64,000 bases of DNA, from the NCBI GenBank assembly GCA_037039685.1, contig JAWNGF010000006.1, positions 1,302,001 to 1,366,000 on the forward strand. The letters are read 5' to 3'. This stretch comes from Ceratobasidium sp. AG-K. Lineage: Eukaryota; Basidiomycota; Agaricomycetes; Cantharellales; Ceratobasidiaceae. The position numbers and the translations under genes are program-made. This document shows positions 34,901 to 47,256 of the stretch, piece after piece. Within the stretch, counting starts at the first letter, position 1, and each line of letters starts with the position of its first letter. The notes under the pieces were generated by a model, which was not told the DNA's origin, did no database searches, and was given only the letters and a program-made list of their open reading frames with translations.

Positions 34901-36220
34901 AAGAACAAAAGTGCCACATTTGGCGAGTTGTTTGACGGACATCAGACTGGCATGAAGTCCTGGTACGTGCAATACACTGTTGATTGACATGTCGGTCTCC
35001 TTACGGGTTCCATTGCGTAGCGTAAGCTGGACACGGCCGATTCCAGTCGCATTTATCATATTCCCGTCGCCCACTTGAACGGCGATTGGTGGTACCAGAG
35101 GTCGGTAAGTCAAAAACCATTCTTGATTTCGGGTCATGTGTTTTGATGCTCCCAAATCGAGCAGCCACGTGTCTCTAGCTGACTGATTGTCCATGGCCGG
35201 CATTGCATACATCGATGGCATATCATCAGGTTCTTTGGCTGTGAGGACCACTTTTGCCGATTCGGTTTTAGGTGCGTTACTTGATTTGCTCGTTTTTGAT
35301 TCAGTTGACTTAGCGGCTCGTTGCTTTTGGTGTGGTCCAGTCCCTTCGGCTCCGCCTCCTCTCGCCCAGCATTCCTTCTTGGTGTGCCCGGGCTTGGCGC
35401 AGTTGTTGCATAGGGGGCCTTTGGCCTTTTTCTTCCCTTTTGGGTCGCTTGGTTTCTTGGATTTTGGCTTTGGGGCTTGAGCAAACATCGCTGTGAGTCC
35501 GCCTCCTGTCTTCCGTTGTTCTTCTTCAGCTAATGCCGCTTTGACAACCATGTCGGGCGTGATGAGGCCGGTCTGAGTGGATGTCTGGATGACCGTGCTG
35601 ACAATCGCATAGGACGGGGGGAGCGCATTCATGAAGACTTGCGCAAGCATAAGGTTGGTCACCGCTTCTCTGAGTGTCTTCATCTTGGAGGCAATCGATT
35701 GGATGTTGTTAAACCCGGCAGATAAGTCTTCTTCCTCCTTGATTTTTGCACTCATGAATTGCTGATAGTAAAAGGATAGCAATTGCATTCCTTTTCCTTC
35801 CCAGCATTCGACAACTTTCATCCATGCTTCGTGCGCCAATGTCGTCTCGATCACGTTGGCCATTGCTCCGTCTTCCATATTCAGGGTAATCTGAGCGAAT
35901 GCGTCGTTGTCTCGCTTCTGCCATTGTTCAATTTCGATTTTATTGGCTGATACTTTGGCAGAGTCCTTTTTCTTGGTCTCGGTGAGCGGTTCAGGCGGCG
36001 TTTCTGTGCCATACGCGATCTTGAGCAGTCCCCGAATTTGCAGGACCGTCGTTTGGCAGAACTTCCATGAGCTATAGTTGGATCCATCGTCCTTCAGGAG
36101 CAGGATCTCATAGGTTTTCTTGCTAAGGTAAGCGTTGGTCGATGCCATTGTAGTAGTAGTAACGTTTACAGCGTTTTCTGGGTTCTCTGGTTCTTCACTT
36201 TTGACGCTACCAGGGCTCAT
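31952..36220 (-). pseudogene. Copia gag-pol polyprotein with three in-frame TGA codons
   Basis: All parts lie in one reading frame of about 1,420 codons with no indel. Gag has the zinc knuckle CNNCAKPGHTKKEC. The protease core is WLLDLGASKHMT, with Leu where Asp-Ser/Thr-Gly is expected. Integrase has the HHCC region (WHCRLGH, CKPC) and a core with HSNLHG, LRMDGRGKY and NGVAKRA. RT has FLQAPGVDY, LDIKTAFLHS, YGLKQ and HVDD. RNase H has YVDSDYAGD, SSTKAEYVAA and TDNQLSIALA. The frame is closed by TGA at 34682-34684, 33950-33952 and 33011-33013, each in an Ala-codon context where relatives have Arg. The first ATG is 36220, inside the primer-binding site; ATG 36148 (MASTNAYL) is the likelier start. 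Confidence 0.9.
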
Positions 36221-36224
36221 AACC
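36213..36224 (-). other. Copia primer-binding site
   Basis: Directly inside the 5' LTR, the element strand reads GGTTATGAGCCC. It is complementary to GGGCTCATAACC, the anticodon arm (CAU) of initiator tRNA-Met. Drosophila copia and some fungal relatives prime from an internal fragment of this tRNA. The ATG of the first gag codon lies inside the site. Confidence 0.7.
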
Positions 36225-36495
36225 TCTTGAGATAAGCGCAGTGTCGGGCTGGATATCAATGTAACTCAGCTCGTACTACTTGAGAGTAGAGAACTGCGCA
36301 TATATATACCTGGATATCAATGTAACTACAGGTAATATAAGCAAATGAATATAAAAGATAAAATCTAAACTATACCTCAGCTTGTACTACTTGAGAGTAG
36401 AGAACTGAGGACAAAATTTTTACCGAAGCGCATGTCCATGTGGAACACAATCACGTGATACACATATATACACGTATAAGACTGAATATTCAACA
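36225..36495 (-). repeat. Copia element 5' LTR
   Basis: This is the upstream LTR on the element strand. It differs from 31642-31912 at three sites near 36428-36462, and every difference is a C/T or G/A transition at a CpG. It carries the same internal duplications. Confidence 0.9.
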
Positions 36496-36500
36496 CGACG
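36496..36500. repeat. Target-site duplication of the copia element, right copy
   Basis: CGACG matches 31637-31641 exactly and is directly adjacent to the LTR end. Confidence 0.8.
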
Positions 36501-38785
36501 AACATTCCCTTTACACTCACACCATATCCCTTTGCCAGATCAATGCACATGCCACGATCAACAACCCCTCTTAGCCAAGCCATTCCCCGGCCGAATCATC
36601 TCCCCGTATGTGATTTTTGACGCTCTCGCGCATACGGATCCGACTATTTCTCGCTTCATATTTCACTGAACCTTATCTCCAGGGCTGACCAAGGGGCAAA
36701 TTAGCTCCACAATCATTTCAAGTATACTGTTTTTGGTAAGGATCAACCCGAACCACGCGCAAAATGCCTGAAGCCTAAGGCAATACGTCACTGAAAGCGG
36801 CCATTTTTGGTTCAATGTGCAGGTCACTAATATTCAGTCCCTCGGCCCCCAACAGTGGTCGTGGCTTCATTACATAACATGCCTCCGCTGATGTATTCAC
36901 AGTACCGAAATATTCGAGCCCACAAGTGTTCTGATGGTCTATAATAGATTCCTGGGTTAATTACGAGTTCAGACTAGGTGATAAAATACGTGCTGTGCTT
37001 TGGGAGCGGTGACTGACTCCTTCCTTTTCGAAACAGCCTTTGGTCCACTAGTACCAAGAAGTTCTATTATAGAAAACAAGCTTGTTTACGCATAGATAAG
37101 GCCCTTGGGGCAATTACAGTAAGCAACATTTTGTGATGCTTATAGCAATTTTCATATTGGACATCAATTTTGGCCAAGGGGGGTAGTCTGGCACAATAGA
37201 GCGTCAACCTGCGGAAAATACGGAGGTTGCCTGCGGTTCACTGGCAAAATCCACAGGTTACGTCCGGATTTGATCTTAGTTCCACAGGCGCTCAGTCTAA
37301 GATTAGCAGGTAACCTGAGGGCTTTGCCAGTGAACTGCATATAGCATGCGGGTTTCACTTGGAAAAATCGCAGGTTTGGGTTCCATAGTGTGGTTGTGTT
37401 TTCCCTGCAATTTTGCGTTATATAGGTCTGTCAACGACCTCGGAAAAGCTCTAATTACTCGCATGCAAACGCCTCTATCATTTGCGCATATACGCAGGCG
37501 ATTTCGAGCGGAGTCACGGATTTCAGGCGTCACAAAATGTAGTTACATTACCCCATGGGCTCCATGTATGCGCTAGCCATGCTCATTTTCACCCACAAAG
37601 TAAGCTTCAAATGGTCTGAACTCTTTCCTAGTGAGTTTTTCTGTGTTTAATTTACTGAATAGACATATGCTTGTGCATCTGAATCTTTCCCAAAATACAT
37701 AATATCGGTTGAGATTTCAATTCTCTACTAGCTGCTTTTTCCATACTTCCCCTGTAACCCTGGTTCTCGGAACAGCCTAGTAAGTTGCCCAATCATATTT
37801 TCACTATTTTCGCGTTATACAAACCTGGTAGTAGTTACTATACCCCTCTGGCTGGACAGCACTAACGGAATATGCAAGGGCCCAGTTGCTTGTTACAAAA
37901 CTGTACAGGCATACCTGTGGGCTCATTCTATTTCTAACTCAGTTATTTCTAACGCGACAAGGATCCAGGTTGATGCTTTTTATAGCTATGGTACTGCTGT
38001 ATCTCAAAATATCTACTACATAATTTATTCGGCGGATTCACTCGAGCCTTGAGTCAATCGGCTGTGCGATGCGATTTGTATCAATTTGTTGCATATTGTG
38101 TCTAGGGGACACGGAATTTGGTCCCAAAAAGCGAGCTGTTTCCTGGAATTTTTTTTTGCACGATGTGATGGGCAAAAAAAGTCTCTCGCAGCTCCCGCGA
38201 TTCACAGCTTTATGTATCCTGTCTGGCACGGCAGATTTGTGTATGGCTTTCTTGCAAGCTAGGGAGGGGGGATTCGATTTCGTGTGCGTACGCTTTTTTT
38301 ACCCAATCGATTCTCTGCCTATCAAGGACGTCACCCAAACACACTTTATACTGACTCGAAACCAGTTGTTTTTAACCGGTAATACGCCTTAAGCTTGCGG
38401 AAAGTTCATTATTTCGACTTTCCAAGTATACTCAAGCGCCAAGCCCATGTCAATATGAAAATCGCTGTAAATGCTTCCACATTGTTTGAAATCACTTATA
38501 TGTATGCGCAAATGGTGGAGACATTCGCGCAACTACAATATGGATCGCTCTTAAACCGTTATGTAAGACTCGGGTAACAAGTAAATTACTGGCACGTGCA
38601 CATCTGCATTTGTCTCTCGAACAGGAGGAAACAATCTTACAAATGCCATACAAAACGCTTAATTAATTTGTGCTAGTTACCTCCCTCCTCGCACAAATCA
38701 TATCGAGGTTGCCACGTGTCTCGGGCTTTGGAACTGTTCTATATTGATCGGTGGTCGTCTGGTTATGAAATAACAACCCCCACAA
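36501..38785. other. Long AT-rich intergenic region
   Basis: No gene is supportable in 2.3 kb. A short spliceable stretch near 36548-36730 (ATG at 36548, GTATGT donor at 36606, CTCCAG acceptor at 36683) could be a remnant exon pair, but it has no recognisable product. A small inverted-repeat element lies at 37204-37377. The 108-codon frame at 38069-38392 has no motif. Confidence 0.5.
37204..37377. repeat. Inverted-repeat (MITE-like) element
   Basis: Arm 37233-37279 (GTTCACTGGCAAA, CAGGTTAC, ATCTTAG) pairs with arm 37297-37338 read on the other strand, with only scattered mismatches and a 17-bp loop. Outer AACCTGCG at 37206-37213 pairs with CGCAGGTT near 37369-37376. The whole could fold as one imperfect hairpin of about 170 bp. 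No coding capacity. Confidence 0.55.
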
Positions 38786-41014
38786 CTACATGGTCCCTAA
38801 TTCCATCCTTGTAGTAGCCACCTCCTGCAGGCTCGGGACCTGGCTGCTTCCAAGCCAATCGACCAACCAATTACGGAGTGCACTTTCCTTCCCCGCCATT
38901 CCTTGCCTTTCGTCCCATGCCCTGCCCAGGGGCGTCTCTCGTGCCAGTATAGCATCTTCCCATCTTACAAGCACGTTCGTCAGTGCCTCTCTCTCGGGAC
39001 GGAAGAGATCAAGCGGACTCGAGTGGCCCAAGTCTTCCAAGGTTATCGGCCTAAGGGAACCTTGAGAGTAGAACCTCTGAGTGGATTGAGCATGAAGGAA
39101 ATCGTCCACCGAGCGCATCCACCCCAGTGCCTCGGGCAAGTCCTCCGGTTCGAGAAGAGTAAGGTATGCTGTCCACGCACGTCGAGTCGGGCATGCGTTT
39201 GGGAAGTGCGGAGTCGGTGAAGGATGAAGGGGACTCGGATTAAAGACAAACGCGGGGGTGTTTGCAATAGCTTCTTGGTTTACGAACTCCTGGGTTGGGC
39301 TATCCGACTCGGGTGCTGTGGTTCCGATATTTTGTACGCGTAGCTGGCTGGGAATGAACAGATCCACAGCCGACTTGTTGAGCAGACCGTGTCCGTATCC
39401 ATGGTTCTCGCCTCGAATAAATGGCCAGTTGCCTAACACGACGGACTCGAACAATTTGATGGCGTCTTGCCTGATAATTCGAGATTGCGCCTTAGTTATC
39501 GGCTCATGTGAGGACTTGATAGTGGCATAAAGAGGGTCAGGGTCGGATGGGGTAGGCTTGGGAGTGCCAGTGAAGAAACTTTTGAATCCTTCTTGGAATT
39601 GGCGTACGTTTCCACGTAAATCCAAGCTATCTGCAGAGGAAGACAACTCTTGTACGGTCCACATAGCTCCAACCATGACAGCCTCTAGAGCCTCACTGTT
39701 CGGACGGATACTCCACCGGCGGTGAGCGATTGAAAACAAAGCGGATTGGGCCGATGGTGAGACTTGGGATAGAAGCGAGGTTAAAATTGAGGGCGAAGGA
39801 ACGAAACGAAAGGGGGTGCGTAATGAGCGGGAGGTAGTGGGAGGTTTTATTGGCTGCGCATATTTATCCAGAAAATGAATGGCGGCAGTGGAATCATTAT
39901 TCCCTATATGCGCGGAGATGACAGCTTCAACCAAATGACTCGTCAATTTGATTCTCCGCTTCTGCTTTCTTGCGTTATTCCAGACTACCAATGCTCGAGA
40001 ATATGCCTTTTTATAGACGAGACCTTGCACGAGGATACCAATAAAAGGGGTACCTGGAAGGGGAGTGCGGCGGTGCTTCGACTGGCCTTGGGGTGTGGGA
40101 GATAGACGATGGGATAGGAGGCCCTTGCTTAGCGAAGAGGCAATCGCGACGAGAAGCCTAGCCGAAACAGACTTAGAAAGCGCCGCGGCTTTCAAGGCTG
40201 CCAAACTAGAGTGATGAGTATGCTTGGCTGTTAGAGCAACGCGCGAACGGTAATGGCTCGCGCCACGGGAATAAGGTTTTTCGGATCCAAGTATCTGGAA
40301 ACGCGAAAGCTGGATTCCTTGCTCGTAGATTCGTCGAGAGAGGATGGCGGAGAATCCTGCCCCAAGCGGATGCGTCACGCACCACTTTTTCCATACCAAG
40401 TTCCAGACTTCACGGGGGAGTAGGGTGCGCCTTATTTTGATGTCATCTAGGACTAATTGCAGGGTAGTGGCGATGAGGGGGGACGATGTTAATGTAGGAT
40501 GACACAAGGTCTTCAGGAGTTCTGCGTGTCGCTTTCTGCGAAGTGCTAGTAATCGGGAAACGATTGCGGGTAATGCATGTGTAATATTATATCGGCTTGC
40601 TTGAGTCAGAGCGAGAGCCAGTGGAGATTCATGTTCAGGTGCTAATGGACCCGATCCCGGAACAGAGGTCACAGCCATATGAGCTCCGATTGATGCCTGG
40701 GTGAATCCGTATACTTTGCGGCGTATCAGATGGCTAGTCACCCATCGAGGTGTCGGAGTGGGAGAAATTCCAGAGCTAGAAGGCGTCTCTAGAGCTTCGA
40801 TAGCCTTTCGCATGTCCACGGCCGTACATGCGTTTCTCCACCGCAGAAAGTCATGCTCGTGAACGCCATATTGGCTGATCAATTGCTGGAGGGCGATGCG
40901 TTGCTTCGCGTCCGGTACGAGTTCTATGAGGTCCCATATAGGAGTCGGTCTAGTGCCTCGAGGTGTAAAAGACTCAATAATGGCATGTTGGATTCGGATC
41001 CCCAGCCTCAGCAT
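38786..41014 (-). CDS. Hypothetical protein, 742 residues, single exon
   Basis: I do not recognise this protein. It is one uninterrupted open frame, unusual among its intron-rich neighbours. It is rich in Leu, Ala, Arg and Ser and mostly helical in character. The segment GILVQGLVYKKAYSRALVVW followed by LVEAVISAHIGNNDSTAAIH has the spacing of PPR-like helix pairs, so an organellar RNA-related role is possible but weakly supported. The first in-frame ATG is at 41014 (MLRLGIRIQHAI); TAA closes the frame just upstream. It is divergent from PRP43 with only 105 bp between the two starts, so they probably share a promoter. Confidence 0.7.
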   Translation of the reverse strand: MLRLGIRIQHAIIESFTPRGTRPTPIWDLIELVPDAKQRIALQQLISQYGVHEHDFLRWRNACTAVDMRKAIEALETPSSSGISPTPTPRWVTSHLIRRKVYGFTQASIGAHMAVTSVPGSGPLAPEHESPLALALTQASRYNITHALPAIVSRLLALRRKRHAELLKTLCHPTLTSSPLIATTLQLVLDDIKIRRTLLPREVWNLVWKKWCVTHPLGAGFSAILSRRIYEQGIQLSRFQILGSEKPYSRGASHYRSRVALTAKHTHHSSLAALKAAALSKSVSARLLVAIASSLSKGLLSHRLSPTPQGQSKHRRTPLPGTPFIGILVQGLVYKKAYSRALVVWNNARKQKRRIKLTSHLVEAVISAHIGNNDSTAAIHFLDKYAQPIKPPTTSRSLRTPFRFVPSPSILTSLLSQVSPSAQSALFSIAHRRWSIRPNSEALEAVMVGAMWTVQELSSSADSLDLRGNVRQFQEGFKSFFTGTPKPTPSDPDPLYATIKSSHEPITKAQSRIIRQDAIKLFESVVLGNWPFIRGENHGYGHGLLNKSAVDLFIPSQLRVQNIGTTAPESDSPTQEFVNQEAIANTPAFVFNPSPLHPSPTPHFPNACPTRRAWTAYLTLLEPEDLPEALGWMRSVDDFLHAQSTQRFYSQGSLRPITLEDLGHSSPLDLFRPEREALTNVLVRWEDAILARETPLGRAWDERQGMAGKESALRNWLVDWLGSSQVPSLQEVATTRMELGTM

Positions 41015-41119
41015 GCAGAATCTTATGGTCCGGTCCAATTAAGCGTGCTTAAATAAGCTCCTCACTTAAGCATCACGTGGCCATTTGGGACAGGCGCTCC
41101 TCTAATTTTGTCCACCACG

Positions 41120-44301
<3,182 letters not shown>

Positions 44302-45106
44302 ATCTGAAGGACAAGCAAAAACGCTTTGCAAAAATCGAGACTTGCGATGGCATGGGTTCCTGTCGTGTATTCTTGAGCTTGTTCATAATCGTTAGTACAG
44401 TCTGATGTATCTGGTTTGTGGAGTGTATGCGTATCATAATGGAAAGTTTTGGTTCAAGGAACACGTGTGGAATCGGCTTGCTCTGCGATGTGACGATTAC
44501 AAATGCCTAGTTGACCGACCCATCATAAAGGACTCCTCGGTGCTCCTCTCCAACGTACAGGCCGCATGAAGCACGCGGCAGCTCCATGGAACGATATAAA
44601 TCGTTACCGCTAGTCAGCACCTACGGGGGATGGGGGCTGTTTTTTCAGCCCCTTCCCATCCTCCTCTGACATCCTATTCGCCGGCTCAACTGGCCGTATT
44701 TGTTCGATTCCGTTAGTTCGATTGCTGACTAATCGGCTATTTCGTTTGACAAGAACAAAATCCTGTGAGTCAAATGACGTGCTCGGCACTACCTGTTTAC
44801 CACTGGCACTCACTGGGCGTAGTATACCGTGGAACTGGTCCAGTAAATCGACCCATCACTGAGAGCGATTTGTTCGCTATCAAAACTCATCCGAATCATT
44901 TTTGCTCTTTTCCGTTCCCTGTGCTTGGCTTCCGGACATAATCTCAGAGTTTGCGGAGTTTCTCACTATCAATTTTTTTCCTTGCGCCTTTGCTCAGAAT
45001 AACTCAATTCCATTTGGTGGTGCTCGAAATCCATCCTATATCATAGCCTGAACACCTAATCCGCTCTCAATCCCCCGAGCTCTACATACACCGAGCTTGA
45101 TAATCA
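44302..45106. other. Intergenic region with one hairpin
   Basis: No gene is supportable; the open frame at 44610-44813 on the minus strand has no motif. A strong hairpin lies at 44628-44661. The right end is the promoter of the EamA transporter. Confidence 0.5.
44628..44661. other. Hairpin with T-rich loop
   Basis: GGATGGGGGCTG at 44628-44639 pairs with CAGCC (44646-44650) and CCCATCC (44655-44661) around a T6 loop, with a four-base bulge on one side. It is 330 bp beyond the PRP43 stop. It may be chance, a 3' end structure or an element remnant. Confidence 0.4.
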
Positions 45107-46721
45107 ATGTCCCGCCGGTCTCTGTCCCTTGATCTACCTTCGCCGGAGGTGGGTGGCTATATCGCACTTTCGGTGCCTCATGACGGCCAAAAACCTGTCA
45201 CACCTCCGAGTGCTCTCCATCGCTTTCTTCAGAACAATAAAGGCCTATTTATCATCGCCGTTAGCCAGTTCTTCTTCAGCCTGATGGAGCTAAGCGTCAA
45301 GATTTTAACGGCGTTAGATGAGCCCGTGCCAATGTTTGAGGTAGGTTATCTCTGTGATGGGTGGCCGGATGCTTAAGTATCCCTCTGTCGATCACTGGAG
45401 GTTGTCACAATTCGGATGGTGATCACGTACCTTGCTTGTCAAATATACATGTGAGTACACTATATTTTACGTCTATATCACTCAACTAGACGAGAACGAT
45501 AGGCACCTCTCCGGTGTGGTTGATCCAACGTTAGGGCCAAGGCCTGTCAGGGGATGGCTCGTCCTTCGAGGGTTGTTCGGGTCTGTCGTACTAGCTCACT
45601 CATAGCAACCTACTCATATTATTCGTCAGATTTACTGGGCTTTTTGGACTCTATTATTCCCTACAATACATGTCACTCTCAGATGCAACAACTCTGACTT
45701 TTCTTGCACCAACAGTCACTGCTGCTTTTGGATTCTTCTTCCTTCGAGAGCCCATATCGTGGAAACAAGCGATGGCTGGGCGTACGTTGTCCACGATTCC
45801 ATGAAGCCACAGCTGACTATTGTTTCCCTGGTAGTCGTTTCACTTTCCGGTATGGTCCTCATCGCCAAGCCTACATTCGTATTCGGTGGAAGCAAGCACA
45901 CGGATGCAGGCAATGGACATGGTGGGCCAGTGGTTAGCGAAACTCAAAGGCTGCTCGCTGTCGGGTACGAGTTTCCCGACTCTAAACGTAGCTACCGCTA
46001 ATGATATTAGCAGAGTATCGCTCATCGGCGTACTCGGTGCTGCATGCGCATGTATGCATGAGCCTATGCTTGAACTGCGTCAAAACTAACGAAAAGCATC
46101 GTGACAGATATCACAATTCGCGTCATTGGGAAGCGCGCACATCCAATGCATCTCATGTCCTACTATGCAATGTGGTCTGTTCTCGTCTCTGTAGGCGCCA
46201 TGTTTATCACAAACACCGAGTGGGTGCTCCCTCGACAGGCTGCGTGGTCAGCCATGCTGGTCGTCGTTGGAATTTGTGGATTCATAGCCCAGGTATTTTG
46301 GCATGAACTCCCGTCAAACTAATCTCAAGTGCTACTAGCTATTATTGACCTTCGGTTTGCAACTTGAAACTGCCTCCCGTGGCTCAATGGTATTCTACAT
46401 TCAAATCGTCTTTGCAATTGCCTTCGAGCGTCTCGTGTTTGGTACCACTCCGTCCGGTTCAAGCGTAATCGGGATATTCGTCATTATCGCCAGCGCGATC
46501 TATGTCGTGGTAAGCCTGCTTCCTACCTCTCCTGGACTTCATCGTAGTTAACCACGACTTGGCGATGGCAGTTGAACAAGCCACCTGTGGAGCCGCCAGT
46601 GCATAGTCCAGATGAAGCAAGAGCTCTGCTAGATGAGCAAGATTTGGGACACGATGACACAATTCCGGAGCAGCCTACGCATCGCAGTACGGGTGGCAAT
46701 CATCGGGCAGAAAGTTCGTGA
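45107..46721 (+). CDS. EamA-family (drug/metabolite transporter superfamily) membrane protein
   Basis: This is a ten-helix transporter of the SLC35G/EamA type. Two EamA repeats are visible. The first begins with GLFIIAVSQFFFSLMELSVK and continues through VVTIRMVITYLACQIYM, GLFGLYYSLQYMSLSDATTL, FLAPTVTAAFGFFFLRE and LVVVSLSGMVLIAKP. The second runs from GVLGAACACMHE-like coding via IGKRAHPMHLMSYYAMWSVL, SAMLVVVGICGFIAQ and LLTFGLQLETASRGSMVFYI to IGIFVIIASAIYVV. N- and C-terminal tails are hydrophilic (cytosolic). Start MSRRSLSLDLP; end NHRAESS-TGA. Seven or so introns. The substrate is unknown. Confidence 0.85.
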
Positions 46722-47256
46722 GGGCACTGAAGAGGAACACTGGCGCAACGTGTTGAGACCCCAACCTAGCCCTAGATGATGAGATTCCCCATAGCAAATT
46801 TAGAGTACAAACAATGTACACATTGGAGTAATTTGGTCCCCAAGTAAGGTGAAACTATTCAAACTGAGGATCACTCGAACCAAAGGACTAACAAAGCGCA
46901 TACAGGCGTCCCTAAATGGTCACATTATAAGCGCATACAGCGAGGACTCTCATAAGATCACGCGCATTGATAGGGCAGACGTAATAGTATTTCAACATTC
47001 GCGGTATATCAATATAGATATCGGGTCATCACACAAGCTAGAATACATTGGATATGAGTCATTTGTTTCCCCTTGTGTACTGGATATACAGTTCCCCACA
47101 CAACGTGTCAAATAGCGCATATATTTGCAACAATTCAGCCACCGACCAGGCCCTAGGGCACCTAGAGCGGAGTGTGTATGCGCAGTTGGAAGCGGGATAT
47201 CTGAGCTATCGGACGCATGAGTTTCGACACGAAACGAGTCGGAAACGGCGGAGTTA
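46722..47256. other. Intergenic region left of the Tc1 element
   Basis: No gene, RNA or repeat that I can support. Short open frames at 46849-47338 are without motifs. Confidence 0.5.

Larger units (their letters stand above)
31642..36495 (-). mobile_element. Ty1/copia LTR retrotransposon, complete in structure but disabled
   Basis: This is a 4,854-bp element with 271-bp LTRs, a 5-bp CGACG target-site duplication, a tRNA-type primer-binding site and a single gag-pol frame in the copia order (gag, protease, integrase, reverse transcriptase, RNase H). It is nested in no recognisable gene and lies 325 bp downstream of the kinase-C2 gene. LTR divergence of 3 in 271 indicates a fairly recent insertion. 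Coding function is lost through point changes. Confidence 0.93.

Noticed and set aside
38069..38392. 108-codon frame in the long intergenic region
   Set aside because: No recognisable domain and no neighbouring exon; base composition is like the AT-rich surroundings.
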